The notes beneath the pieces were generated by a model that was not told the origin of the DNA, did no database searches, and saw nothing but the letters and a program-made list of their open reading frames with translations. DNA of 64,000 bases from positions 211,545 to 275,544 of the forward strand of contig NW_001798980.1 in assembly GCF_000165425.1 (NCBI RefSeq), read 5' to 3'. The DNA comes from Paramecium tetraurelia (taxonomy: Eukaryota; Ciliophora; Oligohymenophorea; Peniculida; Parameciidae). A program made the position numbers and the translations under genes. Shown piece by piece: positions 21,229 through 34,410 of this stretch. The first letter of the stretch is position 1; every line of letters begins with the position of its first letter.

Positions 21229-23818
21229 ATGTTGCAAAAGAGAAGCGAAATAGAAGAGCTTATAAGGTAAGGATGAGATGGGGGGGTGACAGAATAAGTA
21301 TTGGAAGGTGTAATTTATAATAATAATATTGTGATGATAAAAGATGATAATTATGAAAGGGAATTTGAGTTAAAAGAGTTGGAAATTGAGACAAGGAACG
21401 CAGTTCAAGTAGATTTATAAGATTTAGCTAGTTTCAAGACCTGCTAAATGGTTGTGTAGCTCATAATCTGACGAAGAGAAAAGAGCTTTTTGAGTCATTT
21501 GAAGTTGAGGTGGAGGAGAAGGTTCCGGTTTTATAAGACTTGGATTCGGTTCGAGTGATGACGGAGTAGATGCAGACGATGCAAAAGAATCTATAGAGTA
21601 AGTACACTTTGATAAAGAGAACGAAATTGCTGTTTGAAAAGAGGGTAAATTAGTTAAGGGAAACTTTGATGAATATTCGAGTGAAGGATTTCGAAGTGAA
21701 TGATGATTCAGTAATAAAGGAATTGCATTAAGCGAATAAGAGGATGTTGGAGTTTTAGTAATTGTCGGAGAAATTCAGAAAAAACTAACTGAAGCGCTAG
21801 GAGATGCAATAGAAGGAGTTGGAGCATGAATAGGAGTAGCTTCGAAAGTAGTAACAACATATCTTGGAATTGAGAATGGAGAATTAGAAGTTACTAGATA
21901 AAATATAGTAATTGGATTTAGAGGAATAAGAAAAAAGAAGGAGATTGCATGAATGTTTTTAGACAAGTGAGTACATTGAGTTTTTTACTGAGGTGCAAAT
22001 GTTATAATAAGACAAGGAGGTTTCGACAAACTCGAATGATCAATCTAGATAATTAGGCAGAGATAAATAATCGACGAGACATGAGATAGTGACGATGATG
22101 GATGAATTTTATAATAACTAAAACATCCATCAATTGAGTGAAGAGATAAAGGAGTTTTACAGATCCATGGTTGAGTAATTGAAGGTTCAAACCCAAACAT
22201 ACAATGCTTTGATTGAAGAGAAAGCTCTGAGGAAGTTACAGTTAGAAGAGGTGGTTGAGGAGATTAACAGATTGAAAGAATATAATTGTAATACATCTCA
22301 GCAAGATATAAGTGTGATCAATTAGGATGGTTCGATTACTGCAACCAACATGGAAGTGCCCTAAGTGATCCACGATAATAATCAATTAAGTAACTATGTG
22401 AAACAAAATCAAATGTGTTTATTAACCATCCATATGAAGGCCATTGATATGATTTCAAGACTTTGTATTGGATTGATCTGGTTGAGTGAGACATCCAAAA
22501 TGGTGCCAAAATCTCTGGACAATCTATGCTCCAATTATCTGAAGGGACACTCTAAAGCGGAAATTAAATTATTTATACCCAAGAAATACATGGGCAATCC
22601 AAAACCTTAGAAATATGGCTCATTTATATCCATTATCAATAGAAACAAGAATGAAATCAGTCCGAAAGGCAGCAGCACTAATATTATGACAACAACCATG
22701 AACAATTAAGATAAAACGTTTGAGAATGAATAGTTGATTCAGTGTTTGGCTAGATTTAAGCAATTGAAGAATGGATACGAATAGATCTAGCTTACTTGGA
22801 TGGCACTGGTTAAGAATGATTTATTAACCTATAAATTTGTTAAGGATTTCAACTTTGACTAGATTGAGATCAATCAGCCTGTTTAAGATATTATACTACA
22901 ATTGCATATTGTTTATGCTGAATTGATTTCCAAGATCAATTACTTCCAACATTATGAATACTAATTTGCATATTTCAGAGACATCGTGAAGATGGCGAAT
23001 CAATCCAAATAAAAGATCAAAACCAATATCTTTAATAACAGTCATAAACTATGTGATTCTACCCATTTGAGTAGTAGTTACACTCCGAATAAATACATTG
23101 AAACAACTTACAAGGGACAATTGAAAAGATTAACCAATCCTCAATTAGAGGAAGATGAACCTTTATATACCCAAGACAATGTGAAGAAGATCTAAAAAAC
23201 TAGTGATGAAACCAAATTCCATTAATTTTTTATCTAACAATCCAGCATTATCTAACGTAAATCTCCATTATTGCATGAAAAACTCATATCTTAAACCTTA
23301 TAAACCATTGATTAGATGCGCAAAAAGGAATTAGATGACAATTACCAAACCTCAGATTAAGCTGCTTCAGACAACGATTATCTCAATTAAGAACGTAGAA
23401 ATCTTAAAGGCATGCTGAGCAAGAAAATCCAATAATAACAATAATATATATCAAAATCAGAAGAAAAGGATCTCATCTCATCAAGATCAATAATGAAGTA
23501 GGTTAGTCTGTTATCCAAAATTTCACATTGTAATTTATTTAAAATATTATAGTATCTAGAGTGAATTCCAATTAGAACTATACCCAAGTCAATAAGTCCA
23601 TTCAGAGATTGAATTAAACGGTTCAAAAGAAAATGTCTGAATACTTTACTTAAGATTAGAATTACTAGGAGAATAGGATAAGGTATCCACCTATTGAGAA
23701 GAAGGTATCATCTCGCTCTCCAGAATAAAAAAAAAAATCAATCATCGACACTTTTCATAAGGATCTTTCTTCAATGATCATGAACTCTACCTCAAATGGT
23801 CGATCATTCCTGGCCTGA
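21229..23818 (+). CDS. Long coiled-coil protein, function unknown
   Basis: About 835 residues. Residues ~20-350 are one long heptad-like, Glu/Lys/Leu/Gln-rich coiled coil. A more globular middle (MISRLCIGLIWLSETSKMVP, YLKGHSKAEIKLFIPKKYMG, QLIQCLARFKQLKNGYEQIQ) follows. The tail is Ser/Asn/Lys-rich, ending TSNGRSFLA. Introns of 29 nt (near 21430) and 23 nt (near 23532) fit. The first intron is unclear: after IEELI a GTAAGG donor is followed by a G7 run and an in-frame TGA, and all AG acceptors leave the wrong phase unless the run is one base off. Codons in the coiled-coil part end in G far more than in neighbours. Possibly cytoskeletal. Stop TGA 23816-23818. Confidence 0.65.
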
Positions 23819-24003
23819 TGAAAAAATAGTTAAATAATATATCTAAATCCAGAATATTAATTTCATATTATAAATCTTTCAAATAATCTATGGATTATAA
23901 GTTAATTAATGTAATAAAGCATTTTTTTTATGATTAATTTAAAAGAATTTGATTAACATTATTTGATATTTTGGATAAAATTAATTTAATATTATTATTA
24001 CTT

Positions 24004-27000
24004 TCAACTTTCTTCTTGTACAATCTTTATTTATTATTTGTTCTTCTTCTTCTCCAAATTTTCAATAAACTTTGCGATTCTCTATTTTAGTTCAGGTTAC
24101 TCTATAACCATCTCAATTGTTAACGGAGTTCTATCGAATGGGTCTACCTATTGATTTAATAACTATTTCTTTATTGTTAACCTATCAAGGACTACCTAAA
24201 ATTGAATTAACTTAACAATTACATTGGAATGTGGCAATTTAACTGGATCAGTCATTAAGGAATAGCAAAGAGGATCTAAAAACTCATCAGGGACATCATC
24301 AGGCAATTAATTGATGATCTTTTATTTCTCTTCATATTCTTAGAGCTTAAAAATCAAGTCTCTAAACTATTAAATTCGTTCATATGGTATTATATGGTGT
24401 TTGTCTAATAAATTGATGGTCACTTGGAACAATTCAATAGAAAAGCACCTATATTTAAAATAAATTATAACCTGTCATCCTTAACAACTTGCATCAAAAA
24501 TTTCTCATTTTGACTGAAATTGATATACAATTCTATGACATTTCCCATAATTAATTTTGGATCAAAATTGACGGATTCTAAAGATTGGATTTTATATTGA
24601 ATAGCCTATTTACCATTCAATTGCTCCAAGGTGTAATTTAGATTGTTAGCTAATTTGTCTCTAATTTCATCAGTCAAAAATGCCTCAGGTTGGACTTCAC
24701 TGAAAACTTAAATGTTTTTGTAGTATTCCTATAAGAAAATAGTGTAGGTTTTTAATTCTTATTAGATTTTTAAGTATTCTTATTTATTATCCATAAACTC
24801 TTGTTAATTTGATTCTAAATTTTTCATTCTCTTCATTCTTGTTAGACACTCATCCAATAAGAAAATCATATCATTTAAATAGTAATTGGCAAAGGCCAAA
24901 AACATTTCCTTTTCTTTTTCAACAGTTTAAGTTAACAATGAATTATACCTATCCCTGTGTTTCTCGAGTAGAAATCTAATCAACTTACAAAATTGGTATC
25001 TGAAGTTAAACTTCTCATAGAACTAATTACCCTCACCTGTTCTTTCACAATCAATGAATACCTTTAATATTCCACCAATCATGTGTTTTTCAATGATCTC
25101 ATTGTACCTAAAAATAAAATCATAAGATTGAGGTTGCACTATTCCTCTTCTGTTCATTCTGCCTTGGTCGAAAATATGGAACAGTTCAATGCCTTTTATT
25201 CTTAGATGGGGATTGGTCATATTTCTAGTATTCATAGCAAAAATGGCAAATTCACAACATTTCCCTAATTCATTTGAATGCTTAAGGATTTCATCATTAT
25301 AATTGTACACGACAAAGAATGAGTGAGTATCATAAACAAAACTAGACGGTAATAAACCATAAGGATATTTTGGCTTATCATTTTCATCCACCATGCTCAG
25401 TGCCAATTGGCTTGAAAAACTTAGGAATTGCATTGTATTTGTAATAGTCTTGGGATGCAAGATTTAAGCATCAAATGACATTTTTAATTTCAAGATATCT
25501 CTAAATTAAGGAGACTCTTGACCATACTATTGGGCAATGTCTCTCAATTTGCTTAAGACTCTATTGTAATAAAATTAATCGATGTTAGTGGCTACAATGT
25601 GATTGATTCTTTAACTGAGCAAAAACATTATAGTCATGGGATCCATTCTAGTCTCAAGTTCTTAAAGTTCTTGGAGTGGTGTCAAGTCTGGGGCAAGTAA
25701 ATCAATATTCTAGTAGAGGGTGGAAAATAGGGGATGCTCCTTTAGAACAATGATCATTTAGGTTTAGATGTTTTTGATTCTCGAATTTATTTTGTCTTGG
25801 GTATCAATCCAGGGATTAAACATTTTAAGTAAAACATAATGTAAATTAAACACCATTCCAGGAGAGCTACATTGTTATTGCAATCCCTGATTGAATTACT
25901 TCTCTAAGTTGAGATTCAGAGTAATGATAGTTGATATGAAATTGTAAAAATTCATCTTAAGTACATTTGATTTGTGTTTCAATATCCTAGTGAATAGATT
26001 GCAAACATCATCATTTAAATTGAATATCCTTGTTCTGTACCTATCTCTCAATATTGTCATTGAACTGTAATCTCCAGTAAACTTATTGACTATCATAGAA
26101 TCAGTGTAGAAACAACTTCCACTTAGGATTTTCCCAATAATACTGTAATTTTAGAATTGCTTACCAATTTAAATTAACTTGAATTTTCCAAAGGCCCAAC
26201 TGTTCAATAAAATGACTTCGATGACGTTTGGATATTCTGCTATTATTAATAATAACTTCAAGGTCTTTTATGGCTAATCCAATGAATCCAGAGTCCAATT
26301 CGCATTAAGTTCTAGCTCTCTCTTAAACATCAGATCCATAAATTTTTGAACATCATCAGCACTGACTTTTGAATTCAAATACTCTAGTAAATTGCTCACA
26401 ACCTATTAGCAAAACAATAATTGGTTTGAATTGAATATTCTATCATAAAAATTAGTTGCTCTCAAATTTCTTTTATCATCCATTCTATTTGAATCCTCGT
26501 CAAACTTCTCCCATTCCAACCCTTCTGGATAGAGAATGCAAGTTATTAATTGTCCTTACACATAATTGAGAATCTCGAAATACTTGGTTTTCTCAATATT
26601 CCCAGCCCAAACTAAATTGACTTGATCTGAATGATCTGAAATTGAAACATCTGTAATATTGGTGAGAACTTCCATTATATACTCAAACTTCTCTTGCTCT
26701 TTAAATTAGGCGCATGTCAAAAATGAATAGCATAATTCGTCAATCAAATATTGTACAGTGATGCGTTTATCTTTAGGAATAAAGTCAACCATTCTGTCAT
26801 TCATAACCTGATTATTTGAGTCAATTTTAAATATTTTCGAAAGCCAGACATGCTCCACTTCTTCAGGAGTTAATTGAATCATTTCATTTTAAGGCTCTTT
26901 CACTTGATTTTCGAAATATTATTCAATTTATTCATCCTACACCTATTATTATATTATTTCTTATTTAATGAATTGCTAAGAACTACTTTAATCGTGATTA

Positions 27001-27254
27001 ATTAATTCCTCTTTCTCCTCGATTTCATTCACTTTCTAGTATTGGTGTTGCTATTGTTAAACTTATTATTAAGAGGATGTTTCCTTTTGATTCATCGATT
27101 CCTCCTCATTTACATTAGATTGTATATTTTTCTCAGCTTCCTTCTACTTACTAGCCCAATATTTTAACGCTCTCTCTTCTGAGCTAAGTTATGGTTAAGA
27201 TGGTTGTTCTCGCTACTACTACTATTATTGCTAGGCAGATTAAGATTACCCCAT
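24004..27254 (-). CDS. UFD2: Ubiquitin conjugation factor E4 (UFD2 type, U-box)
   Basis: About 1,060 residues, the usual E4 length. The C-terminal U-box is clear: LPDDVPDEFLDPLCYSLMTD then PVKLPHSN, joined across a 27-nt intron to VVLDRLTIKKQLLNQ, then VDPFDRTPLTIEM and ELKQRIAKFIENLEKKKN. The long central core contains QLTPEEVEHVWLSKIFKI, LDSLDQPQKTLKLLLIIAEY-like and PHPKTI/FLSFSSQLALSMVD blocks typical of the Ufd2 core. The first ~130 residues are Gln/Glu-rich. Ufd2 extends ubiquitin chains and works with the Cdc48/p97 segregase. Start chosen at ATG 27252-27254 (MGQSQSAQQ) because it opens the frame carrying LSSEERALKYWASKQKEAEK. Stop TGA 24004-24006. Confidence 0.88.
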
Positions 27255-27786
27255 TAATTATTTATAAAAATTATCAAGTTATTACTCTACATATAAATAC
27301 TATAGGAATTTAGAAATTAAAATTAAATCAGCAGATAACTTAATACTGTAGGCAGATGCACATAAGAATAATAATACTCAAAATAAGATCATTTAAGAAA
27401 TCTTAAGTGAATAGAACTTTATAATTCTTAAATACTTTAAAATTTGATACACCTTAATTAACCTTTTGAAATTCTTAATTAGTTATATCATTCCATTCTC
27501 AGAGAATCTAAAATCCACGTTACCCTCTTATATCTAATTGTTGAATTATCTTAAGAATAATCTAAATTATTATATTTGTTCTGTCATTCTTCTATTATTG
27601 TATAGTATTTTGAATGAATAAAAATGAATACGTATTTTTATTGAATTTGTAAAAAAGTCAAATACACTTATTATTCATCATAAAATTAATTAATTATGTT
27701 TAATTAATCTTCCTTATACTCAATAAAATATTTTGCTTAAGAAAATAATTTTTATTGTTAAAATTAAACATATATAAACATTTATT
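27255..27786. other. Divergent intergenic region, about 530 bp
   Basis: AT-rich; lies between the E4 gene (minus) and the next plus-strand gene, so it should hold two promoters. No coding seen. Confidence 0.5.
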
Positions 27787-28988
27787 ATGCAATTTCATTT
27801 AAGGCATTCCTCTTTCATAGAGAGCTTTCTAACTCAGTTTGGTCCAGAGAAGTAAAATTAAGTCATTGAATACTTGATCATCATGGGAATTGACTTAGCA
27901 AATAAAACTGGAACAAGAAACTCAAAGGAATTATACCAATTATTAAAACAACTTTCAAGTATTAATATTACATTATAAATCACAGAAAACATTCAAGAAC
28001 AAACTTCAGGTGATATAAAAAACGAAATAAAAACAATTCAAAAATAATTGAGAGACTTGAATGATCTAATCTAAATCTCCCAAAGAGAAAATAGAAATGT
28101 TCAGGGAACTCATAAAAAATATAAATAAGTGAATGAAAACAACTCAAATCGATATGAATAATATGAAAATAATCACCTTCATCCACCTGATTACTAAAAC
28201 ACTTATCACACATATAACACTCAGAGATCACAATCTAAATCTCCAGTCCATCATAATGACCGTACTCCCCATAAATTAAAGCATTCGAGATCTCATTCCC
28301 AAAGAAACCTAACTCCTAAGATTACTGAATCACCTCCTCCTCCCTAAATTGTTTACATCAACAAAATGCACAACAAATTCGACATCAAACCCTAATTTGA
28401 CGATCGACAAATGTATTATTTCAATAATTTCCTAGCAAAAAATTGATGTATGGAGATCCCAAAAACTAAGACAGAGGTAGGTACTATGGTAAAAGTCCTT
28501 CGCCTCAATAACTAATTTATTCCTCTCAAACTAGTGGAGGTCTATCATATAGGCAGTATCCTGGGCAAGTCATTCATAATTAGGCAGACAAACAGAAATA
28601 GAATACTTCACCTAAGAAATTGCCTGCCTATTTACAGAATGTGGAATCTAAAATCAAGCCTTTGGTTGATTAGGATAAGCTCTAATATAAGGAGATTTAA
28701 AAAGATAGGGAGAATAATAATAATCATAATAATAAACAAGAAGGTACTGTAAAAAAATTAAATAACAATTCCCTACAACAATAGAATAGTGCTGAAACTG
28801 ATACATTCTTCGATATCCAACAATATATTTAGGATTAGAAAAAATACTAGTTTTCTCCGGTCTAAGAAATGAATGATGATGGGAGAAACGAAGATGAAGA
28901 AGCAAGTGACACTTTCTCTAATTTCAGTCCGCCAAATGAAGAGGTAAAGGAATTCTTTCAACAAGAATATCTTTAATAACGTAGATGA
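27787..28988 (+). CDS. Unknown low-complexity protein, 392 aa
   Basis: One 23-nt intron (28413-28435). Residues 1-100 may form a small helical domain (HSSFIESFLTQFGPEKQNQ, VIEYLIIMGIDLANKTG), followed by a coiled-coil stretch. The rest is Asn/Gln/Ser/Pro-rich and probably disordered, with SRSHSQRN and SPPPPQIVYI. It ends acidic (NEDEEASDTFSNF). No enzyme motif; perhaps a cytoskeletal or scaffold protein. The stop (28986-28988) is 32 bp from the convergent centrin stop. Confidence 0.6.
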
Positions 28989-29020
28989 TATAAGATTATT
29001 GAATTTCTAATTATTTTTAT

Positions 29021-29638
29021 TCATTAATTAGTTGCTCTAGATAATACATCGTAAAATTAATCCTTTGTCACATACCCTTAACTAACAATGATATTTCAAA
29101 GTATTCTACCTTGGGTTTTTGCTATTCGCTTCTTGAATCATTAACTTTAATTCATCATCTGACATGGTTTCTCCTAATTCAAGAGCTACTTTTTTTAAGT
29201 TTTCAAAAGTAATGAAATTGTCATTGCCCTGAGAAAATAGATGAAAAGCCCTTTCTATTTCTTCTTGAGATTCCTTGGCATTCTAGAGTTTTTTAGTAAA
29301 CATTAATGCATACCATCTTCTCTGTCATTATCTAAAGAAACTCATTGAAATCAATAGTGTTTTTATTTTCCTTTGAATCATTGTTGTTGTTGAGGTTTTA
29401 TTTGAGGTTTTAGATTTCTTCCTTGCCTGGTTCGAAGCCTAAAGCACGCAAGGCAACTTTTAATTCTTTCTCATCAATAGTGCCTATAAGGGATAAAATA
29501 ATTATAACAACCTGATCCATCGACATCGAATAAGTCAAAAGCTTCCTTAATATCCTTCTTTTACTTTTCACTGAGCTCTTAACGGAATGAATGACCTGCC
29601 TTTGCTTTCCGTTATCCTTTTTTTGCTTTTCCCTACAT
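29021..29638 (-). CDS. Centrin-family EF-hand protein
   Basis: 176 residues after introns of 28, 31 and 28 nt. The first EF-hand matches centrin closely: [20 protein letters not shown], then [20 protein letters not shown]. The loop D-V-D-G-S-G-T-I-D-E-K-E is canonical. The second is expanded with Asn ([20 protein letters not shown]), the third has [12 protein letters not shown], and the fourth NSKNPSQGYVTKDQF; these lack the acidic calcium ligands. Such divergent centrins are known in the infraciliary lattice and cortex of Paramecium; calcium binding here is probably limited to one site. Start ATG 29636-29638. A 176-bp divergent promoter is shared with the oxidoreductase. Confidence 0.88.
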
Positions 29639-29814
29639 TTAATTTATTATTAATATGATGATTATAAGCAATATTGATAAGTTTGACAAAGAAATTTTTT
29701 ATAACAAAACATATATATGGTTATAATTAATAAATAAATCTTTTAGGAACCCAGAAATTTCCAATTCTTGTTTTTTAACAATATCCTAACAATTAGCAAT
29801 AATCAATAATTATT

Positions 29815-30862
29815 ATGGCAGAATTACCAAAATCTTATTTAGGAGCACAAGTTATTGAACCTGGAAAACCAATAAAAGTCAATGAAGTCCAGACTCCTGA
29901 ATTGCACTAGGGCGAAGTATTGATAAAAGTGGAGGCAGCACCAATTGATTAACTTGATCTTGTGAGTGCTGGACCTGTTAATTATATGCATAAACAATAT
30001 CCTTTTGTGCTTGGAGCAGAAGGTTCAGGTGTAATTGTGGCTAAACAGTATATACTATCATTCATATAAGTGAGTCGGTATAGAATCTAGAGATAGGACA
30101 GAAAGTATCATTTCTAACGCTTTCGTAATTCGGAGCATATGGATAATATGCAGTGGCTCACATTTCCTTGGTGTTGCCTCTTCCAGAGAACCTGAGTTTT
30201 GAGTAAGGTGCCTCAGCCATTGGAAATCCAGTCACAGTGATGTTGATGTTGGAGGAAGCAAAAGAATTGAAAGCCAAGGCTGTCATTAACACTGCTGCAG
30301 CCTCATCCTTAGGTAGATAGTTGCTTAGATACTTTTAAAATAATGGAATTGAAGTAATAAATATCATCAGAAGAAAAGAATAAGAAAATACCTTAAAATA
30401 AGATGGAGCCAAATATATTCTCAATTCATCAGATCCAAACTTTTTCAAAGATTTGGAATAATTGATAGCTTAGTTGAAGTATTCAATAGGATATATTAAT
30501 TTAGTGTATCTCTCTTTTTTGATGCAATCGGAGGAGAAATCACAGGCTAAATCTTTAAATTACTTCCAAGTGGGTCAGTGACATTAATTTATGGAATGCT
30601 GTCAGGCAGTAATTTCGAAATAGATGCAAAAGAAGTCCTTCTAAGAGGGAAGACCATCAAAAACTTTAGTTTATTAACAACTAAACATGCTTTCAATCCT
30701 ATTTCAAATAAAGAAGCATTAGAAAAACTCTATGAACTATTACAAACTCAACTACAGACTCATTACCATAAATAATATACCTTAGATCAAATCAATGAAG
30801 CATTAGAAGATTAAAGGCAAAATGGATCAATAGGCAAAGTCTTAATACGTCCAAATAAATGA
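29815..30862 (+). CDS. MDR-family quinone-oxidoreductase-like enzyme (zinc-independent)
   Basis: 332 residues after introns of 23 and 26 nt. GroES-like N-terminal part: NEVQTPELHQGEVLIKVEAA, PIDQLDLVSAG, YPFVLGAEGSGVIV, FGAYGQYAVAH. A Rossmann-like cofactor part follows: EQGASAIGNPVTVMLMLE, AVINTAAASSLGRQLLRYF (in place of the usual GxGxxG), VINIIRR, FFDAIGG and TLIYGMLSGS. The ending GSIGKVLIRPNK fits the family. Zinc-ligand cysteines are absent, as in quinone oxidoreductases. Predicted NADPH-dependent reductase; substrate unknown. Stop TGA 30860-30862. Confidence 0.82.
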
Positions 30863-31115
30863 ATATGATTCTGAATAATAGAATTGCATATCCTAAATTA
30901 TTTATTCGATTAAAATAATTAGGCCTAATCTAGTTAGGATCTACTTTACCTAAGTTTTCATATTAATTACTAAAATTATAATTTATTTCTTAAAATGAGG
31001 ATACTGCATTTTAATACAGACATTAATAATCACTTTTTAATGTCATGTATGTTCTTACATACTTACCAATCAAATACTTATTAAATAATAGAATTATAAG
31101 AATAATATAAGAAAA

Positions 31116-31900
31116 TCACAATTCACTAAGTTGTAATATTTTTCTAGGTCTGACTTTTGGAACAGGTCTATCTATTACCTAAACTATTTGCTCTTCCTTA
31201 GGATCCTTAGTCTCTTAAACACCTAATATTTTTCTTTCGAGAGCTCTTAGAAATATTTAGCTTAATTTTCCTGGAACCTATCTTGCTTTTAAACATTATT
31301 CAATTTTAGACACATTTGTTTAAGACACTGTGTCGAAATTACTTGAAAACGATATTGATTCAGATTCTAATTTATTTTACGTCAGAATTTAATCGATAAG
31401 TTCATTTTCAATTGATTTAGATGGAACAGCTGGTTATTGAATAACAACTTATGATATTGGTGTATTATTATTCTCATTTATATTTTCTCGCTTAATCTCA
31501 ACAACTTGCTATTCTTTTTCCTTCTAATTCTCCTCTTACTCAGGGATGGCACAATTCTTTTCTTCACTTTTCTCTAATTCTATCACTTGTTAGTCATTAG
31601 TTGGCACATTTTCTTCTTAATTTACAACTTGAAATATAGGATTTTTATTCGAATTATCTATTTATTCTTCCCTATTGTCCTTGCCCTTATTTTCCAAGCA
31701 ATCATCGACATTTTCTACTATTTCCTCTTCATAAATATGACTTATTCTTTTTTTAACTTCTTATATGCTTTTTCTATAAGAAACCCCATTTACTAATCCT
31801 AGAGATGATTATTCATGCCTTCTTTAGCTACAACAATCTTATCCCATTTTCTAATATTTTAATTAAATTTATTAACATTACAAGATTTACCAATTGCCAT
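31116..31900 (-). CDS. Unknown acidic, low-complexity protein, 254 aa
   Basis: One very short intron (20 nt, GTAAATGGGGTTTCTTATAG) joins MAIGKSCNVNKFNQNIRKWD to an acidic, Glu/Asn/Gln-rich middle. The C-terminal third is more ordered: KIEQCLKARQVPGKLSQIFL, RALERKILGVQE, then DRPVPKVRPRKILQLSEL. No family recognised. Start ATG 31898-31900, stop TGA 31116-31118. Confidence 0.55.
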
Positions 31901-32308
31901 AATAATATTGAGAACGCGAAAGAAATGGAACCTTAGGATTGTTAAGTAACTCTATTCTGATATAAATGGCTAGTTACTTAATGAATAAAAATAATAACAA
32001 TTAGATTCTAATCAACATGATACAAATATCGGGTATAATTAAAATTCTAATGAATATTAGTTGGAATTAATATAAATGTTAGGTTTCCTATAAGTAAATC
32101 AAAAATTTATGAATTCACGTTATATTGAATACTGAACATTTTAATTCCTGATTATTTGATTGATTAATTATGACTGAGTTAATTAGAATAAGTATTCAAA
32201 ATCTAATAATACATATTATTAATCCTTTAATTAAGATTCTTGAATTAAAAAATGAAGTATTAACATATTTCATTGCACATAATTTATTATAAATCTTACA
32301 TTTTAAAA
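31901..32308. other. Divergent intergenic region, about 410 bp
   Basis: AT-rich, no supported frame; promoters of the flanking divergent genes expected. Confidence 0.5.
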
Positions 32309-33971
32309 ATGATGTCATCACATAACCAAGAATAATTGGTCCGATCTAGAGTTTAAATCCTAATGGTTAACTTAAACATCGCCTTAGGGTCATTAAATAT
32401 TGGGTATGTTGTTACATACTTGACATTGTCCATTGATACGCTATTCGCAGTACTGTAAAAGCCTATTCTTTGAATTTAGAGACATTAATGAGGAGGAAAA
32501 AACAGAAAAACTTAGTCTGCTTGCTGGGATACTTCCATTAGGTAACGTAGTTGGAGTGTTTGTTGGCTATTTACTTAAATAAAAGTTTACAAACAAACAA
32601 TGTCTCCATATAGCCGATCTAATAGGAATAACTAGTTTATTAGCGGTTATCTCAAACTACTATCTTATTGTTGTCATAAGATTTATTCTCGGAGTCTCGA
32701 ATGGAATATCAAGCTATTTGATGCCAGTTTACATAAAGTCTATCTGTCCATAATAATATTTTGGTTAGTTTAGTATGTTTATTGGATATGGAATAAATAC
32801 AGGATATGCCATAGGTTAATTAATGGGGATTGGTTATATAGAGTATTTAAATAAAATATACTGTTTTAGATACTCAGGACCATCTTCGAATTGGTGGAGA
32901 GTAGTTTTTTTGTTCCCGACGGTTATATGCGTCATTCGTTCTTGCATAATGCACTTTCTTTACAATTATGACAGTCCTGAATAATTGATAAAGAGGGGAA
33001 ACTTAGAACAAGCAAAATATGTAATTTAGCATTAATATTTAAGGTGATTTGTTAGATCTATAAAGATTAATATGTAGATGAATAATTTGAAAGGTACAAA
33101 ATATTGGCTGCTTAATTATAATTATAAAATAATTAATCATTTTATCACATTTTTGAAAGAAAGAAACTAATTACTTTATAGACTGGGATTATATCGGTAT
33201 TTCGTAACTTAATAATTAGATGTTAGTTTAAATATGGTGTGGAGTTTTTGCAGTCTTCTATTACAGTGCTTAAATCTTTTCGGATATGACAAATGATGAT
33301 GTAGTTTAGAAAACCATATATACTTGTTGTTTAGGATTATCAGGATTTGTGTCTCAGTTTTTTACAATATGTATGGTCAATAAATTGGGGAACAAATATA
33401 TCTTAAGTATTAAATTCTACTATTCAAAAGTGATTGGATCTTTTGTAATTGGGTCACTCAATTTAGCTGTTTCCATCCTATCAAAACACGCTTCAGAAGG
33501 AAATGACGTTACTATTTTTGTTCTCTTATTACTCTTAATAATGACCTTTGGTTCGACGCTAGGTCCTGCAGCTTGGGTATTGATATTTAATTTACATATC
33601 ATTAGAGCATTGTACCACAACTAAATGACTGTGAAGGAACCTTTCTTGCCACAGAACTCCGATGGGCATTCTAAGCTATTGTTGTATTTTGCTATCCTTT
33701 TATGGAAAAGAATCTTAATATATTTGGATCCTTCTTATTGTTTGCTATTATTGACTACATGTATTTCATCTATTGTCATTTCTTCTTAATAGATGGCAGA
33801 GGGAAAACCAACAATGAACTAATAGCAGCCTATCATAAAAAATTTTCCTATCCAGTTGTTCCAATAACAAATGAATAATCAGAAAATCTACAATCAGATT
33901 TACAGTCAAGACAAAATTTACAATAACCTAACTAATAATAAGGTAACTTTACTAATCAAAGAGAACTATGA
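32309..33971 (+). CDS. Sugar-transporter-like MFS protein
   Basis: 520 residues after four introns (25, 23, 23 and 29 nt). About twelve hydrophobic segments with the landmarks of the sugar porter branch: RSRVQILMVNLNIALGSLNI (TM1), AGILPLGNVVGVFVGYLL, VVIRFILGVSNGISSYLMPV, NWWRVVFLFPTVI, the SPEQLIKRGNLEQAKYV loop, the WCGVFAVFYYSAQIFSDM segment matching the QQxxGxxxxxYY motif of TM7, GSTLGPAAW before TM10 and a Gln-rich cytoplasmic tail. The canonical PESPR motif is degraded to SPEQL. Likely plasma-membrane solute uptake; substrate unknown. Confidence 0.8.
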
Positions 33972-34410
33972 TTAACTAATATAATATAATTCTATTGAAT
34001 AATTTGCATTTTATTGGTGCAGAATAATAATATATCCTAATTGAATATTTAAAGGGTCTAGTTTCTTTAATTTAATATAGTATTAATCACCTACACTCTA
34101 AATCATTCCACATCTACTATTTTTTATTATTGATTATTCTCATAAAATAGAATAAATATTTATTTGAACACTTAGATTATGAAATCTTTATCACATTTCA
34201 ATATTTTTTATTCTATGCCATAATTCTTTAATAAATTACTAATTTCTAATTAAATATAACATAATTAATACAATTATGCGTTAATTTTATAGATATAATT
34301 GTCTGATAGGTTGTTTAAATAAAAAAAGTCTTCCCATAAATTTGTATTTTATCATTCTTTTCAGATGACTAATCAAATATAATTATTAATACGATATAAT
34401 TAAATATTCT
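33972..34410. other. Non-coding stretch, about 440 bp
   Basis: Very AT-rich, no frame with motifs on either strand. Confidence 0.5.
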
